Assembly: GCA_900771005.1 (NCBI GenBank)
Contig: CAAGMI010000060.1
Span: 1 to 64,000 of the forward strand
Length of the DNA stretch: 64,000 nt
DNA from: Rikenellaceae bacterium
GTDB taxonomy: Bacteria; Bacteroidota; Bacteroidia; Bacteroidales; UBA932
Direction of reading: 5' to 3'
Shown: positions 33,859-42,989 of the stretch, one piece after another
Layout of the letters: each line of letters starts with the position of its first letter
Position numbering within the stretch: position 1 is the first letter of the stretch
Made by a program: the position numbers and the translations under genes
Notes under the pieces: model-generated
Told to the model about the DNA's origin: nothing
Database searches by the model: none
What the model saw: the letters and a program-made list of their open reading frames with translations, nothing else

Positions 33859-36051
33859 ATGAGTTTCAGTGAGTTTTCAAAAAAGGATTACGAACTAATT
33901 CAACAGGAATGGGAGACGCTCAAGGTGCTTGCCCGGGAAAGGTGTAAGGATGACAGCGAGTTCAAAGTCGTCGAAAAGGCCTTTGAGTTTGCCAATCAGG
34001 CCCACAGGAATGTCAGGAGGCGTTCCGGAGAGCCTTATATATTCCATCCTATTGCCGTGGCGAAGATTGTGGTTGAAGAGATCGGACTTGGATACAAGTC
34101 CATATCAGCCGCTCTGCTGCACGATGTGGTGGAAGACACGGAATATACCCTTACCGACATCAACAACCTGTTCGGCGAGAAGATCACTTCCCTGGTGGAC
34201 GGACTTACGAAGATCAAGACCGTCCTTGACAACGAAGACAAGAAGAATAACGGCATCACATTCACGGAAAGTCTCCAGGCCGAGAACTTCAAGAGAATCC
34301 TGCTTACGCTCAATGATGACGTAAGGGTGGTTCTGATCAAGCTTGCAGACAGACTGCACAATTGCCGTACAATCGAGTCAATGCCGGAGAGGAAGAGGGA
34401 CAAGATCCTCAGTGAGACAATGTTCATATTCATCCCGCTTGCTCACAGACTGGGCCTTTACAGCGTAAAATCCGAGATGGAGAACATCTGGCTCAAATAC
34501 AAGGAACCGGATGAGTATAATGAGATATCGGAGAAGATCAATCAGAACGTTGCAAAACGCAGCCAGGAAATCCAGGACTTCATTTCTCCTATTGAGGACG
34601 CACTCAAGGCTACCGGATTCAAATTCGAGATAAAGAGAAGGGTGAAGACACCTTATTCCATCTACTACAAGATGCGCAAGAAGCAGGTGCCTTTCGAACA
34701 GATCTTCGACTTGTATGCAGTCAGGATAATCTATGATCCTTCGGACAATGATCCCGATACGGAAAAGAGGGATGCATATATGATATACGTAACCCTTCTG
34801 AACCTGTATCATGACCAGCAGAGCCGGTTCCGTGACTGGATCAAACAGCCGAAGAGCAACGGATACGAAGCCCTGCACTGCACGCTTATGAGCCACGCGG
34901 GTTTCTGGGTTGAAGTACAGATACGTTCCCGCAGGATGGACGATATTGCGGAGAAAGGTATCGCGGCACATTGGGCCTACAAGAACCACGGTTATATCAA
35001 GGAGAATGAAAGTGAGATGGACAAATGGCTTGCAAGAGTGCAGGACGTACTTCTGAGCAAGGATATAAATGCCATCGAGCTTCTCGATATCATACATGGT
35101 GATCTGGTCAGCAGCGACATAGTGGTATTCACGCCTAAGGGAGAGCAGAAAACCATCCAGAACGGATCCACCGTACTGGATTTCGCCTATATGATACATA
35201 CCCATATCGGGAATACGGCCATCGCATCGAAAGTCAACATGAAACTTTCTCCTCTGTCTCAGGTCCTCAAGGCAGGAGACCAGGTGGAGATAATCACGGC
35301 ACGTTCCGGTCAGCCCAAGCTTGAATGGCTTCAGTTCCTCCACACAAGACATGCACAGAACGTCGTGCTTGAATATTTCAAGAGCAGTCATGATGAAATA
35401 GCCGAGTCCGGGAAACAGATTTTCAACGAAAGGCTGAATGCCTTTGATGTAAAACCGACGCATGAGATAATCAAGCGCTTCATGGATTACACTCAACTCA
35501 ATGACCTGGAGGAGTTGTATTTCAGGATTGGCGCCGGACTCGTCGGCCCTGAGGATTTCAAGATCATCCTTCTGGGTGAGAAGGAGAATTCAGGGAAAAA
35601 GGAAAACCTGTTCACGGACAACAAGTCGCTTACGAAGAAGAACTATGTGCTTGCCGACTGCTGCAACCCTATTCCGGGTGATGCCGTGGTCGGAATCATT
35701 TCCGGCAAGGACACCATTGTCGTGCACAAGAAATCCTGTCCTGTGGCCGAGAATATAGCTGCGAAATACGGAGAAAAAGTCGTTGTCCCGGAATGGACCA
35801 CCATAGAGCAGGAATTCCCTGTCAGAATCTCTTTGAAAGGTATCGACAAGATCGGAATGCTCAGTGAGATAACCAACTACATCTCGAACGTGATGGGTGT
35901 GAACATGCGCAAGCTCCAGCTTGGCGGTGAAAACGGAGTTTTCGAGGGATACATAGAAATGCTTGTCAGGGATAAGCGGAACCTGCAGAAAATGTTGGAA
36001 GACTTGAGAAAAATAGACGGCATTGAAGATGTCGTAAGAACTGATATCTGA
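33859..36051 (+). CDS. Rel/SpoT bifunctional (p)ppGpp synthetase/hydrolase
   Basis: 730 aa, long RSH enzyme controlling the stringent response. Order: hydrolase HD domain (H49, H63, HD at 88-89, EDT 92-94), synthetase domain (RIIYDPSD, then NGYEALH and VEVQIRS), TGS domain (VVFTPKGEQKTI), helical linker, zinc-type CC motif (LADCCNPIPGD), and a C-terminal ACT domain. Both catalytic halves look intact, so it is probably the main Rel enzyme of this organism. ATG at 33859 is preferred to a TTG 6 nt upstream. Stop overlaps the next ATG by one base (TGATG). Confidence 0.95.
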   Translation: MSFSEFSKKDYELIQQEWETLKVLARERCKDDSEFKVVEKAFEFANQAHRNVRRRSGEPYIFHPIAVAKIVVEEIGLGYKSISAALLHDVVEDTEYTLTDINNLFGEKITSLVDGLTKIKTVLDNEDKKNNGITFTESLQAENFKRILLTLNDDVRVVLIKLADRLHNCRTIESMPERKRDKILSETMFIFIPLAHRLGLYSVKSEMENIWLKYKEPDEYNEISEKINQNVAKRSQEIQDFISPIEDALKATGFKFEIKRRVKTPYSIYYKMRKKQVPFEQIFDLYAVRIIYDPSDNDPDTEKRDAYMIYVTLLNLYHDQQSRFRDWIKQPKSNGYEALHCTLMSHAGFWVEVQIRSRRMDDIAEKGIAAHWAYKNHGYIKENESEMDKWLARVQDVLLSKDINAIELLDIIHGDLVSSDIVVFTPKGEQKTIQNGSTVLDFAYMIHTHIGNTAIASKVNMKLSPLSQVLKAGDQVEIITARSGQPKLEWLQFLHTRHAQNVVLEYFKSSHDEIAESGKQIFNERLNAFDVKPTHEIIKRFMDYTQLNDLEELYFRIGAGLVGPEDFKIILLGEKENSGKKENLFTDNKSLTKKNYVLADCCNPIPGDAVVGIISGKDTIVVHKKSCPVAENIAAKYGEKVVVPEWTTIEQEFPVRISLKGIDKIGMLSEITNYISNVMGVNMRKLQLGGENGVFEGYIEMLVRDKRNLQKMLEDLRKIDGIEDVVRTDI

Positions 36052-37841
36052 TGAAAAAATACCTGCCTCTCATTCTTGCTCTGGCGGCTGTAGCGCCGAT
36101 GCTGTTCATACATTCCTGCGCCAATACGACACAGGCACCTACAGGTGGGAAGAAGGATACCATTCCACCTTATATAGTCATGATCTCCCCTCTTCCGGGA
36201 GCGACCAACGTTCCGCTGACAGGGGCGAAATTCAAGTTCGATTTCAATGAATATATAACAATCAAGACAGCGCAGAACATTTTCCTCTCCCCTCCGGGCA
36301 AGAAGATGCCGAAGTCAAAGATACAGGGCAAGAGTCTGATAGTCACGATTGACGACACACTGAAGGCCAATACCACCTACACTATCAATTTCACGGATGC
36401 CCTTGCTGACAATAATGAAGGGAATCCGTATCCGGGATATACCTACGTGTTCACTACCGGGGATCACATCGACTCTTTGGGAATCACAGGTGTCGTACAG
36501 GATTGCAATGACCTTTCTCCGGTCAAGGGAGCAACGGTGCTGCTTTACAGGAATCTGGCGGACTCCGCGGTCTTTCTTGAACGTCCGTATGCTGCAGCGA
36601 AGACGGATGACTGGGGATTTTTCATCATCCCGTTCATAGAAGATACGCTTTACAGGCTGTATGCGATAAAGGACGAAGGCAACAATAACATTTATGATCC
36701 CGACGCCGACCTTATCGCATTTGTGGACTCTCTCGTAAGGCCGGTAATGGTGATCAGCGACACCCTCCGCGAGTTTATGAAGTATGATATGACGGACACT
36801 CTCGGATGCAGGGCAAGACGTACTGAATACGAACTGAATCTTTTCAGGGAATCAACGTCCAAACAATACATAAAGAACAAGGTAAGGGTATCGGACAGGG
36901 CTGCGTACATCACTTTCGCTTCAGCGGATGCCTGGATAGATTCCCTGTGGATCACCGGCTATCAGCCCGACAGGATCATCACGCAGTTCAACATGAAGCA
37001 GGACAGTCTTGAAATATGGATCAATGACAGAGGTCCGGTCCCGGACACCCTGAATCTTTATGTCAACTACAGGAAGACGGACACCCTTGGAAATAAAGTC
37101 CCTACCCTTGAAAGAGTGAAACTGTTCCAGGAAGGGAAGAAAAAGGCAAAAACCGCCTACGAAGCACAGAAGAACATTCAGCATACTGATACTATATGCA
37201 ACTTCACCGCTTCCGCAAGACCGGAGACAGTTGAACAGAAAGGGTTCGAACTGGAATTCACACTCCCTGTCATATCGGAGATGTTCGATTCAGTGAAACT
37301 GTTTTCCGTCAATCCTAGACAGCAGGAGAGCGTCGAGAAATTCAAAGTCGTGCGGGACAGCACGAACATAAGGAAGTACGCCATACTCCCCCAATTGAAT
37401 TACCTGCCGGGATATGAGTACATTCTCAAAATCCCACAGAATTGTTTCCATGACATCAACGGATATGGGAATGACAGCCTTGAGGTGAAGGCTTCCCTCC
37501 CCGTTGACGATGCCTTAAGCAGCCTTAATCTCGTCTTGAAGGACGTTGGAAGCAAATACATAGTTGATCTGCTTGATGAAGGTATGAAGGAGCCGTTAAG
37601 GACATATATAATCACATCGGACTGCACTTTGTCCTTCCCATATCTCAAGGAAGGCAAATATGCTATAAGGATCAGTGATGACGGCAATGACAATTCAATA
37701 GTCGACACCGGAAACCTTCTGGAGCACAAACAACCGGAAAAGGTGCTGTTCTATACTCTGAAAAACGAGAAACTGATAAATATTCCCGCCAGTGCGGAAC
37801 TGACGCAGACTATAAACATCAAACAACTTTTCAACAAATAG
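36051..37841 (+). CDS. Ig-like (Big_5) domain lipoprotein
   Basis: 596 aa. Signal peptide with lipobox FIHSC (C23), then the GGKKDTIPPYIVMISPLPGATNVP start typical of Bacteroidota proteins with an SbsA-like Ig (Big_5) domain (about 38-140), a carboxypeptidase-regulatory-like beta domain (SLGITGVVQDC, about 143-230), and a second Ig-like region towards the C-terminus. Likely anchored to the outer membrane and facing periplasm or surface. Role unknown. Translationally coupled to the alarmone enzyme gene, and followed 2 nt later by a barrel gene. Confidence 0.75.
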   Translation: MKKYLPLILALAAVAPMLFIHSCANTTQAPTGGKKDTIPPYIVMISPLPGATNVPLTGAKFKFDFNEYITIKTAQNIFLSPPGKKMPKSKIQGKSLIVTIDDTLKANTTYTINFTDALADNNEGNPYPGYTYVFTTGDHIDSLGITGVVQDCNDLSPVKGATVLLYRNLADSAVFLERPYAAAKTDDWGFFIIPFIEDTLYRLYAIKDEGNNNIYDPDADLIAFVDSLVRPVMVISDTLREFMKYDMTDTLGCRARRTEYELNLFRESTSKQYIKNKVRVSDRAAYITFASADAWIDSLWITGYQPDRIITQFNMKQDSLEIWINDRGPVPDTLNLYVNYRKTDTLGNKVPTLERVKLFQEGKKKAKTAYEAQKNIQHTDTICNFTASARPETVEQKGFELEFTLPVISEMFDSVKLFSVNPRQQESVEKFKVVRDSTNIRKYAILPQLNYLPGYEYILKIPQNCFHDINGYGNDSLEVKASLPVDDALSSLNLVLKDVGSKYIVDLLDEGMKEPLRTYIITSDCTLSFPYLKEGKYAIRISDDGNDNSIVDTGNLLEHKQPEKVLFYTLKNEKLINIPASAELTQTINIKQLFNK

Positions 37842-37843
37842 GG

Positions 37844-38680
37844 ATGAGGAGAATTCTGCTTGTTATGGCCTTGTTTCTGTGCAGCATAGGTGTGTTTGCG
37901 CAGAATGATACTCTTGTCCTCAGCGACGAGTATCTGGACACGGTCAAGATAAAGGGAAAGACTATACTGAACGACTATTCAATGATAGGATTCAACTATG
38001 GTGTGACTTTCAACAATATGTCATTCAGTCCGTCGAAGCATCAGAATTTCCTCTTTTCAAAGGACTATTTCTCCATCATGTACACCAAGTACATGAAAAT
38101 GTTCGACTATCTGCCTTACTTCGGTTTTACCGTGGGTCTTGCACATGGTTATGAAGGATTCCTCACGAAGGAGAACAAGGAAACCGGAGGTTTTTCCGCA
38201 ATCGACGGTGCGACAAAGTTGAAGATGGAAGTGATTGAAGTACCTTTCATGATGGAGGGTCATTATGATATGGAGTATTTCAAGCTGTTCGCCGACATTG
38301 GCTTCTACGGCGGTTACAGGATGAAAATCGAGCGTGAGAGCAAGTTTGACCAGATACCGGAGGAGTATCTGAACAATTTCTATCCTTACGAATACCGTTT
38401 TGATTATGGCCTGCAGGGAGGAATAGGATTCTCTGTCATCTTCGATCCGTTCGAGTTCCGCGTGGCCGGCCTCATAAGGTATGCCTGGCAGAGTCTTTAT
38501 GAGCCGGATTACGAGAGCCCATGGCATCCGGACAGCAAGTATTATTACAGATATGCATACCCTTTCGACATCAATGTAACTGCCGGCATATATTTTCATC
38601 TCGGTAAAAGGTACGGCAAAACTCCTAAAATGCTCAAAAAGGAAGCATATGACATTGTATATGGAACGAAGACCAAGTAG
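37844..38680 (+). CDS. Outer membrane beta-barrel protein
   Basis: 278 aa, signal peptide 1-19 (VFAQN), followed by amphipathic strands rich in Tyr and Phe (MIGFNYGVTFNNMSFSP, YFGFTVGLAHGYEGF, FDINVTAGIYFHLG). It fits the outer-membrane barrel (PorT-like) class common in the phylum; I cannot link it to a secretion system. The last strand is followed by a basic tail (KRYGKTPKMLKKEAYD) rather than a terminal aromatic. 2 nt after the Ig-like lipoprotein; overlaps the ispG start by 32 nt (or 20 nt with the later start). Confidence 0.65.
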   Translation: MRRILLVMALFLCSIGVFAQNDTLVLSDEYLDTVKIKGKTILNDYSMIGFNYGVTFNNMSFSPSKHQNFLFSKDYFSIMYTKYMKMFDYLPYFGFTVGLAHGYEGFLTKENKETGGFSAIDGATKLKMEVIEVPFMMEGHYDMEYFKLFADIGFYGGYRMKIERESKFDQIPEEYLNNFYPYEYRFDYGLQGGIGFSVIFDPFEFRVAGLIRYAWQSLYEPDYESPWHPDSKYYYRYAYPFDINVTAGIYFHLGKRYGKTPKMLKKEAYDIVYGTKTK

Positions 38681-39884
38681 AGAGGTTCATATAGGTAAAA
38701 GCCTTGTGATTGGCGGCAATCATCCGATTGTTGTCCAGACGATGTGCAACACGCACACATCTGACGTTGAATCTACGGTAAGGCAAGTCAAGGAACTTTC
38801 AGATGCCGGAGCGCAGCTTGTAAGGATAACCGTACCGGGTCTCCAGGACGTGGAGGCCGTAAGGGAAATACACGATACGCTCAGAAAGGACGGATATGAC
38901 ACTCCTCTGGTGGCGGATATCCATTTCTCATCGGAAACGGCGATTGCAGTCGCTCCAATAGTGGAGAAAGTCCGTATAAACCCGGGTAATTTCCATCCGG
39001 ACCATGAAAAGGCCAGGGAACAGTTCTCAAGATTGATTGAAGTGTGCAGAGCCAGTGGGACAGCAATCAGAATAGGTTTGAACCACGGGTCTCTGGGCAA
39101 ATATATCACCGACAAATACGGGAACACGTCCGAAGCCATGGCCATTGCGGCTATGGAATGGATACAGATGTGTCTGTATGCTTCATTCTACGAAGTCGTA
39201 GTATCACTCAAGGCCAGCAACACTCTGGTAATGGTGGAAGCTTACAGGGCTCTTGTCAGAAAGATGGATGAAATATCCTGTGATTTCCCCATTCACATAG
39301 GAGTTACGGAAGCGGGTAACGGGGACTCGGGGAGGATCAAATCCTGTGTTGCCATGGCCGCTCTTCTTTCAGAAGGCATAGGTGATACGATACGTGTATC
39401 CCTCACGGAACCTCCTGTGAATGAGATTCCTGTTGCCCAGTATCTTGCGAACAGATACGGAGGAAAACCTCAGAAAGATGAAATGCTCGATATGGCCTGC
39501 GAATGGGGGCCTAAACTGCTCTGCCGACAGGTTGACGATATGCCCGACTGTGAGTGGAAAGATGAGATCATGCAGGCGGCAAGACGCAAATTCTATAAAC
39601 CCGAATATATCGCCTGCCCCGGTTGCGGTCGGACAATGTACGATCTGCAGGGTGCTTTCGAACAGGTGAAAGCCCGTACGTCACATCTTAAAGGGATGGT
39701 GATTGCGGTTATGGGCTGCATTGTCAACGGACCCGGAGAGATGGCTGACGCGGACTGGGGATATGTAGGGGAAGGCGGAGGCAGAGTCTCCATCTACAGG
39801 AAAGGTCAGGCCGTCCTGCGTCATATTCCCGACAATGAAGCGATAGACAGGTTGCTGGAGCTGATAGAAACCTATTCAACATAA
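38649..39884 (+). CDS. ispG: 4-hydroxy-3-methylbut-2-en-1-yl diphosphate synthase, short form
   Basis: Converts MEcPP to HMBPP in the MEP isoprenoid pathway. 411 aa. TIM barrel (about 10-270: VRINPGNF, IRIGLNHGSL, VTEAGNGDSGRIKS) and a 4Fe-4S domain with C323, C326, C357 and E364 (ACPGC, MGCIVNGPGEMADAD). The GEMADADWGYVGEG form is that of Bacteroidota/Chlamydiae/plant enzymes, which normally carry a large insert between the two domains and reach about 600 aa; here the link (271-318) is about 50 residues. Start could be ATG 38649 or 38661. The 3' end overlaps the convergent rlmI by 13 nt. Confidence 0.93.
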   Translation: MTLYMERRPSREVHIGKSLVIGGNHPIVVQTMCNTHTSDVESTVRQVKELSDAGAQLVRITVPGLQDVEAVREIHDTLRKDGYDTPLVADIHFSSETAIAVAPIVEKVRINPGNFHPDHEKAREQFSRLIEVCRASGTAIRIGLNHGSLGKYITDKYGNTSEAMAIAAMEWIQMCLYASFYEVVVSLKASNTLVMVEAYRALVRKMDEISCDFPIHIGVTEAGNGDSGRIKSCVAMAALLSEGIGDTIRVSLTEPPVNEIPVAQYLANRYGGKPQKDEMLDMACEWGPKLLCRQVDDMPDCEWKDEIMQAARRKFYKPEYIACPGCGRTMYDLQGAFEQVKARTSHLKGMVIAVMGCIVNGPGEMADADWGYVGEGGGRVSIYRKGQAVLRHIPDNEAIDRLLELIETYST

Positions 39885-41050
39885 AGGAGCAGCCCCTTCA
39901 GGTACTCCCCTTCCGGATGATATATGTTTACCGGATGATCCGGTCCCTGCATCAGGCGTCCTACTATGCGCACGCTTCTTCCGGTCTGTGCGGCAGCGGA
40001 AAAGACCATCAGGGCGAAAGCCTCCCTGTCGACCACCTGAGAACAACTGAACGTGAAAATATATCCTCCCTTCGCAACTTTGGATATGGCGGCGGCATTC
40101 AGTCTCTGATATGCCCGGAGCGCATTCTTCAAGACTCCCCTATGCTTTGCGAATGCAGGCGGATCGACAATCATCAGATCATACTTGCCCTCATCCGCTT
40201 TTCCTAAAAAGTCTATCGCATCTTCGCAATACCCAGTATGTGAATCAAATCCGTTGAGTGAGATATTCTTCTCCACCAGAGCCATTGCCTTGGCTGAACT
40301 GTCGACAGAATCGACGTGCATGGCACCTCCCGACAGGGCGTAAACGGAGAACCCGCCGGTATAGCAGAAAAGATTCAGCACGTTGCGTCCCTTTGCATAT
40401 CGTTCCACCAGAGACCTGTTCTCCCTCTGGTCCAGAAAGAAGCCGGTCTTCTGCCCGGATTCCCAGTTTACAATGAATTTATGACCGTTTTCGAGGACTG
40501 TGAGTTCAGGACAGTCAAAACCTTCGGATTTATACAGATAGCCGTCAATCAGCTCGAGACCGGCCTTGAACGGTGCCGTGCCTGAGCTTTTGTCATATAC
40601 GGCTTTGAGAGAATCCCCATAAACTCTCTTCAGGGCATCGGCTATTTGTTTCTTCGACCTGAACATACCGACGGAATGTGCCTGAAGGACACATACTCCG
40701 TCATAATAGTCAATGATCAATCCCGGCAGTCCGTCTCCTTCTCCATGAACGAGGCGATAACAGTTGGTGTCCTTCGGGATTGATGACAGTCTCAGCATCC
40801 TGGCGCTGTTCACGGCATTGTACCAGAAATCGGGATCCTTGGGATCTCCGGAGAAGCTGAGTATCCTCACGGCTATCGAACCTATCTGATAATGGCCGGA
40901 AGCGATGTATTCGCCATCGGAGGAATATACTGCTACAAGATCACCTTCAGCAGGCGTACCCACTATCTGGGCGATTGCACCGGAAAACACCCATGGGTGG
41001 AATCGGCGCAACGATTCATCCCTGCCCTTTTTAAGAATGATTTTCGTCAT
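39872..41050 (-). CDS. RlmI-like 23S rRNA (cytosine-C5)-methyltransferase
   Basis: 392 aa: N-terminal PUA domain (about 1-75, RRFHPWVFSGAI), an EEHD-like middle part, and a Rossmann SAM domain with VLNLFCYTGGFSVYAL, DPPAFAKHR and FTFSCSQ. E. coli RlmI methylates C1962 of 23S rRNA; this is the nearest known function, specificity inferred. First 20 nt overlap the exonuclease gene upstream, suggesting a two-gene operon; the 3' end overlaps ispG by 13 nt. Confidence 0.88.
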   Translation of the reverse strand: MTKIILKKGRDESLRRFHPWVFSGAIAQIVGTPAEGDLVAVYSSDGEYIASGHYQIGSIAVRILSFSGDPKDPDFWYNAVNSARMLRLSSIPKDTNCYRLVHGEGDGLPGLIIDYYDGVCVLQAHSVGMFRSKKQIADALKRVYGDSLKAVYDKSSGTAPFKAGLELIDGYLYKSEGFDCPELTVLENGHKFIVNWESGQKTGFFLDQRENRSLVERYAKGRNVLNLFCYTGGFSVYALSGGAMHVDSVDSSAKAMALVEKNISLNGFDSHTGYCEDAIDFLGKADEGKYDLMIVDPPAFAKHRGVLKNALRAYQRLNAAAISKVAKGGYIFTFSCSQVVDREAFALMVFSAAAQTGRSVRIVGRLMQGPDHPVNIYHPEGEYLKGLLLYVE

Positions 41051-41678
41051 TTTGCTGTATCTGCGGAGGATTTATTTCTTCAGGAGTAAGAGGATGCTTC
41101 TCGGACTTGAGAAGTTTCTTGTACATCTCCAAACAAACCCAGGCATCTGTAGCCGCGTACATCCTTTGGGCCGGTGACAGGTCTTTGGCCTCCCAGTTGG
41201 AAAGCTGCTGTGTCTTGGATATCCTGCATCCGAGAATGTTTGCCGCAAGCTTCTTCACGCTCTTGTCTCTGATGCCCCACTCCCAGCCGATCTTCTGCAA
41301 ATCCACAAAATTCTTCGCTTCAAAAGGAGCCAGTCTCTGAAGGCATCTGATGTCATCATGCACTGCAGCACCTACCTTGACTATGTTTGGGGAAGAAAGT
41401 ATTTTCCGCAGCCATTTCCCCATTCCAAGAGACTGTACCCTGAAAAGGTATGCCTTGTCAGGACCGGAAAGTTGCAGAAGCGCTACGCCGTGATTATGTT
41501 GTCCAGGAGAGAAGACCGGTCTGGTTTCGGTATCGAAACCGATCATGCGCTGCCGCAACAGATACACGACAGCCTTCATATATTCGACGCCGGGCTTCGT
41601 AATCACATTAATCTCCCCTGGGAATGAGCCTAACGGGAGTTTCTCTATCTCTTCCGGCGCAATGCTGATCTTATACAT
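41031..41678 (-). CDS. DEDDy 3'-5' exonuclease (RNase D-like)
   Basis: 215 aa, one exonuclease domain and no HRDC domain. The metal-binding DEDDy set is complete: D49 and E51 in GFDTETRP, D108/D109 in VHDDIRCL, and Y174 with D178 in YAATDAW. Such small proteins are common in Bacteroidota and may trim tRNA or degrade structured RNA or DNA ends. ATG at 41678 is preferred over a longer frame to 41711 because the -7 box lies at 41709-41716. Heads an operon with the rlmI-like gene. Confidence 0.85.
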   Translation of the reverse strand: MYKISIAPEEIEKLPLGSFPGEINVITKPGVEYMKAVVYLLRQRMIGFDTETRPVFSPGQHNHGVALLQLSGPDKAYLFRVQSLGMGKWLRKILSSPNIVKVGAAVHDDIRCLQRLAPFEAKNFVDLQKIGWEWGIRDKSVKKLAANILGCRISKTQQLSNWEAKDLSPAQRMYAATDAWVCLEMYKKLLKSEKHPLTPEEINPPQIQQNDENHS

Positions 41679-41708
41679 TCTATAAACCAATTGATGGTTT
41701 TTCCGTAA

Positions 41709-41716
41709 CAAAGGTA
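41709..41716 (-). promoter_or_regulatory. -7 box of the exonuclease-rlmI operon
   Basis: TACCTTTG on the minus strand; start near 41702 gives a leader of about 24 nt. Divergent to the box at 41728-41735. Confidence 0.5.
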
Positions 41717-41727
41717 AGAATTTTCCC

Positions 41728-41735
41728 TATCTTTG
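41728..41735 (+). promoter_or_regulatory. -7 box of the aminotransferase gene
   Basis: TATCTTTG; start near 41742 gives a leader of about 15 nt before the ATG at 41757. Confidence 0.5.
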
Positions 41736-41756
41736 CGAAGACAAAAAGACAGCAAT

Positions 41757-42956
41757 ATGCCTCATATTTCAAATACGGCGAAAATAATGCCGGAGTCTGC
41801 TATCAGAAAGCTTACTCCTTATGCCGACCAGGCCAAGGCAGACGGTATCAACGTATATCATCTGAACATCGGGTCCCCGGATATCAAATCACCGAAAGGT
41901 GCGGTTGAAGCGGTCAAGAACTATACTTTCGACCATCTTCCATATTCTAATTCCGCCGGGACCTACTCGCTCAGGAATGCTATCGTAGAAAAATACTACA
42001 AAAAGATAGGCATCAACATAACCATCAACGAGATGCTTGTTACAGTCGCAGGAAGCGAGGCTCTTACGATGGTCTTTCAGGCCGCATGCGACCCGGATGA
42101 CGAGGTGCTGGTCATGGAACCTTTCTATTGCAACTACAACACCTTCACCCTCATGAACAGAGTGAAGATTGTCGCAGTGCGTACGGATATTAAGGACGGA
42201 TTTAAGGTCCCTCCCATCGAAGAGTTCGAGAAAGTGATGACTCCTCATACAAAGGCCGTCCTGCTGTGCAATCCAGGCAATCCTACGGGTACGCTTTATT
42301 CAAAGGAAGAGATGCTTGCGATAGGCGAATTGTGCCGCAAGCACGATATATTCCTCATCTCCGATGAGGCATACAGGGAGTTCTGCTATACGGATGAACC
42401 TTATTTTTCAGCCATGCAGATCCCGAATCTGAAGGACAATGTCATCCTTGTGGATTCTGCTTCAAAAAGGTACAATCTGTGCGGGGCGAGAATCGGATGC
42501 ATTGTTTCCCACAACAAGGACGTAATGAAGCTTATAACCAAGATTGCCCAGGCCAGACTATGTCCTCCTGTTCTGGGACAGATTGCGACTTACGGCGCAC
42601 TCAGCGCGACACCGGAGTATTTTGAAGAGGTCCGCAACGAATACATTGCAAGAAGGGATTATACACTGGAAAGACTCAATAAGATGAAAGGGGTGTTCTC
42701 CCCTGTTCCTATGGGAGCTTTCTATACCGTGGCTGAACTCCCCGTAGATGATACGGAGAAATTTGCCAAATGGTTGCTGACGGATTTCAGAATAGGGAAT
42801 GAAACCGTTATGATAACACCGGCGGAGCCTTTCTACAAGACACCGGGCATTGGAAAGAATCAGGCGCGTATCGCTTATGTGCTTGAAGTCCCGGCGCTCA
42901 AGAGAGCGCTTGACATATTGGAAAAGGGACTAAAAGAATATAACAAGCTTAAATAA
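41757..42956 (+). CDS. Class I/II PLP-dependent aminotransferase (aspartate aminotransferase-like)
   Basis: 399 aa, cytoplasmic. Seen: YSNSAGTYSLRNA, NPGNPTG (172-178), SDEAYREF with D203, PLP lysine K237 in DSASKRYN, and the substrate-carboxylate arginine near the C-terminus (ARIAYVLE). Annotated in many Bacteroidota as aspartate or general aminotransferase; substrate not certain. ATG at 41757 is used because a longer reading from 41733 would start inside the -7 box. Followed by a strong bidirectional terminator. Confidence 0.9.
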   Translation: MPHISNTAKIMPESAIRKLTPYADQAKADGINVYHLNIGSPDIKSPKGAVEAVKNYTFDHLPYSNSAGTYSLRNAIVEKYYKKIGINITINEMLVTVAGSEALTMVFQAACDPDDEVLVMEPFYCNYNTFTLMNRVKIVAVRTDIKDGFKVPPIEEFEKVMTPHTKAVLLCNPGNPTGTLYSKEEMLAIGELCRKHDIFLISDEAYREFCYTDEPYFSAMQIPNLKDNVILVDSASKRYNLCGARIGCIVSHNKDVMKLITKIAQARLCPPVLGQIATYGALSATPEYFEEVRNEYIARRDYTLERLNKMKGVFSPVPMGAFYTVAELPVDDTEKFAKWLLTDFRIGNETVMITPAEPFYKTPGIGKNQARIAYVLEVPALKRALDILEKGLKEYNKLK

Positions 42957-42960
42957 CAAC

Positions 42961-42985
42961 AAAGGCCGCTTTTGAGCGGCCTTTA
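42961..42985. terminator. Bidirectional terminator between convergent genes
   Basis: AAAGGCCGC (42961-42969) pairs with GCGGCCTTT (42976-42984) over 9 bp. It serves the aminotransferase on the plus strand and pssA on the minus strand. Confidence 0.85.
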
Positions 42986-42989
42986 TCGT

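Noticed and set aside
34378..35496. 372-codon minus-strand ORF inside the Rel/SpoT gene
   Set aside because: Lies wholly antisense to conserved catalytic, TGS and linker regions; arises from codon bias.
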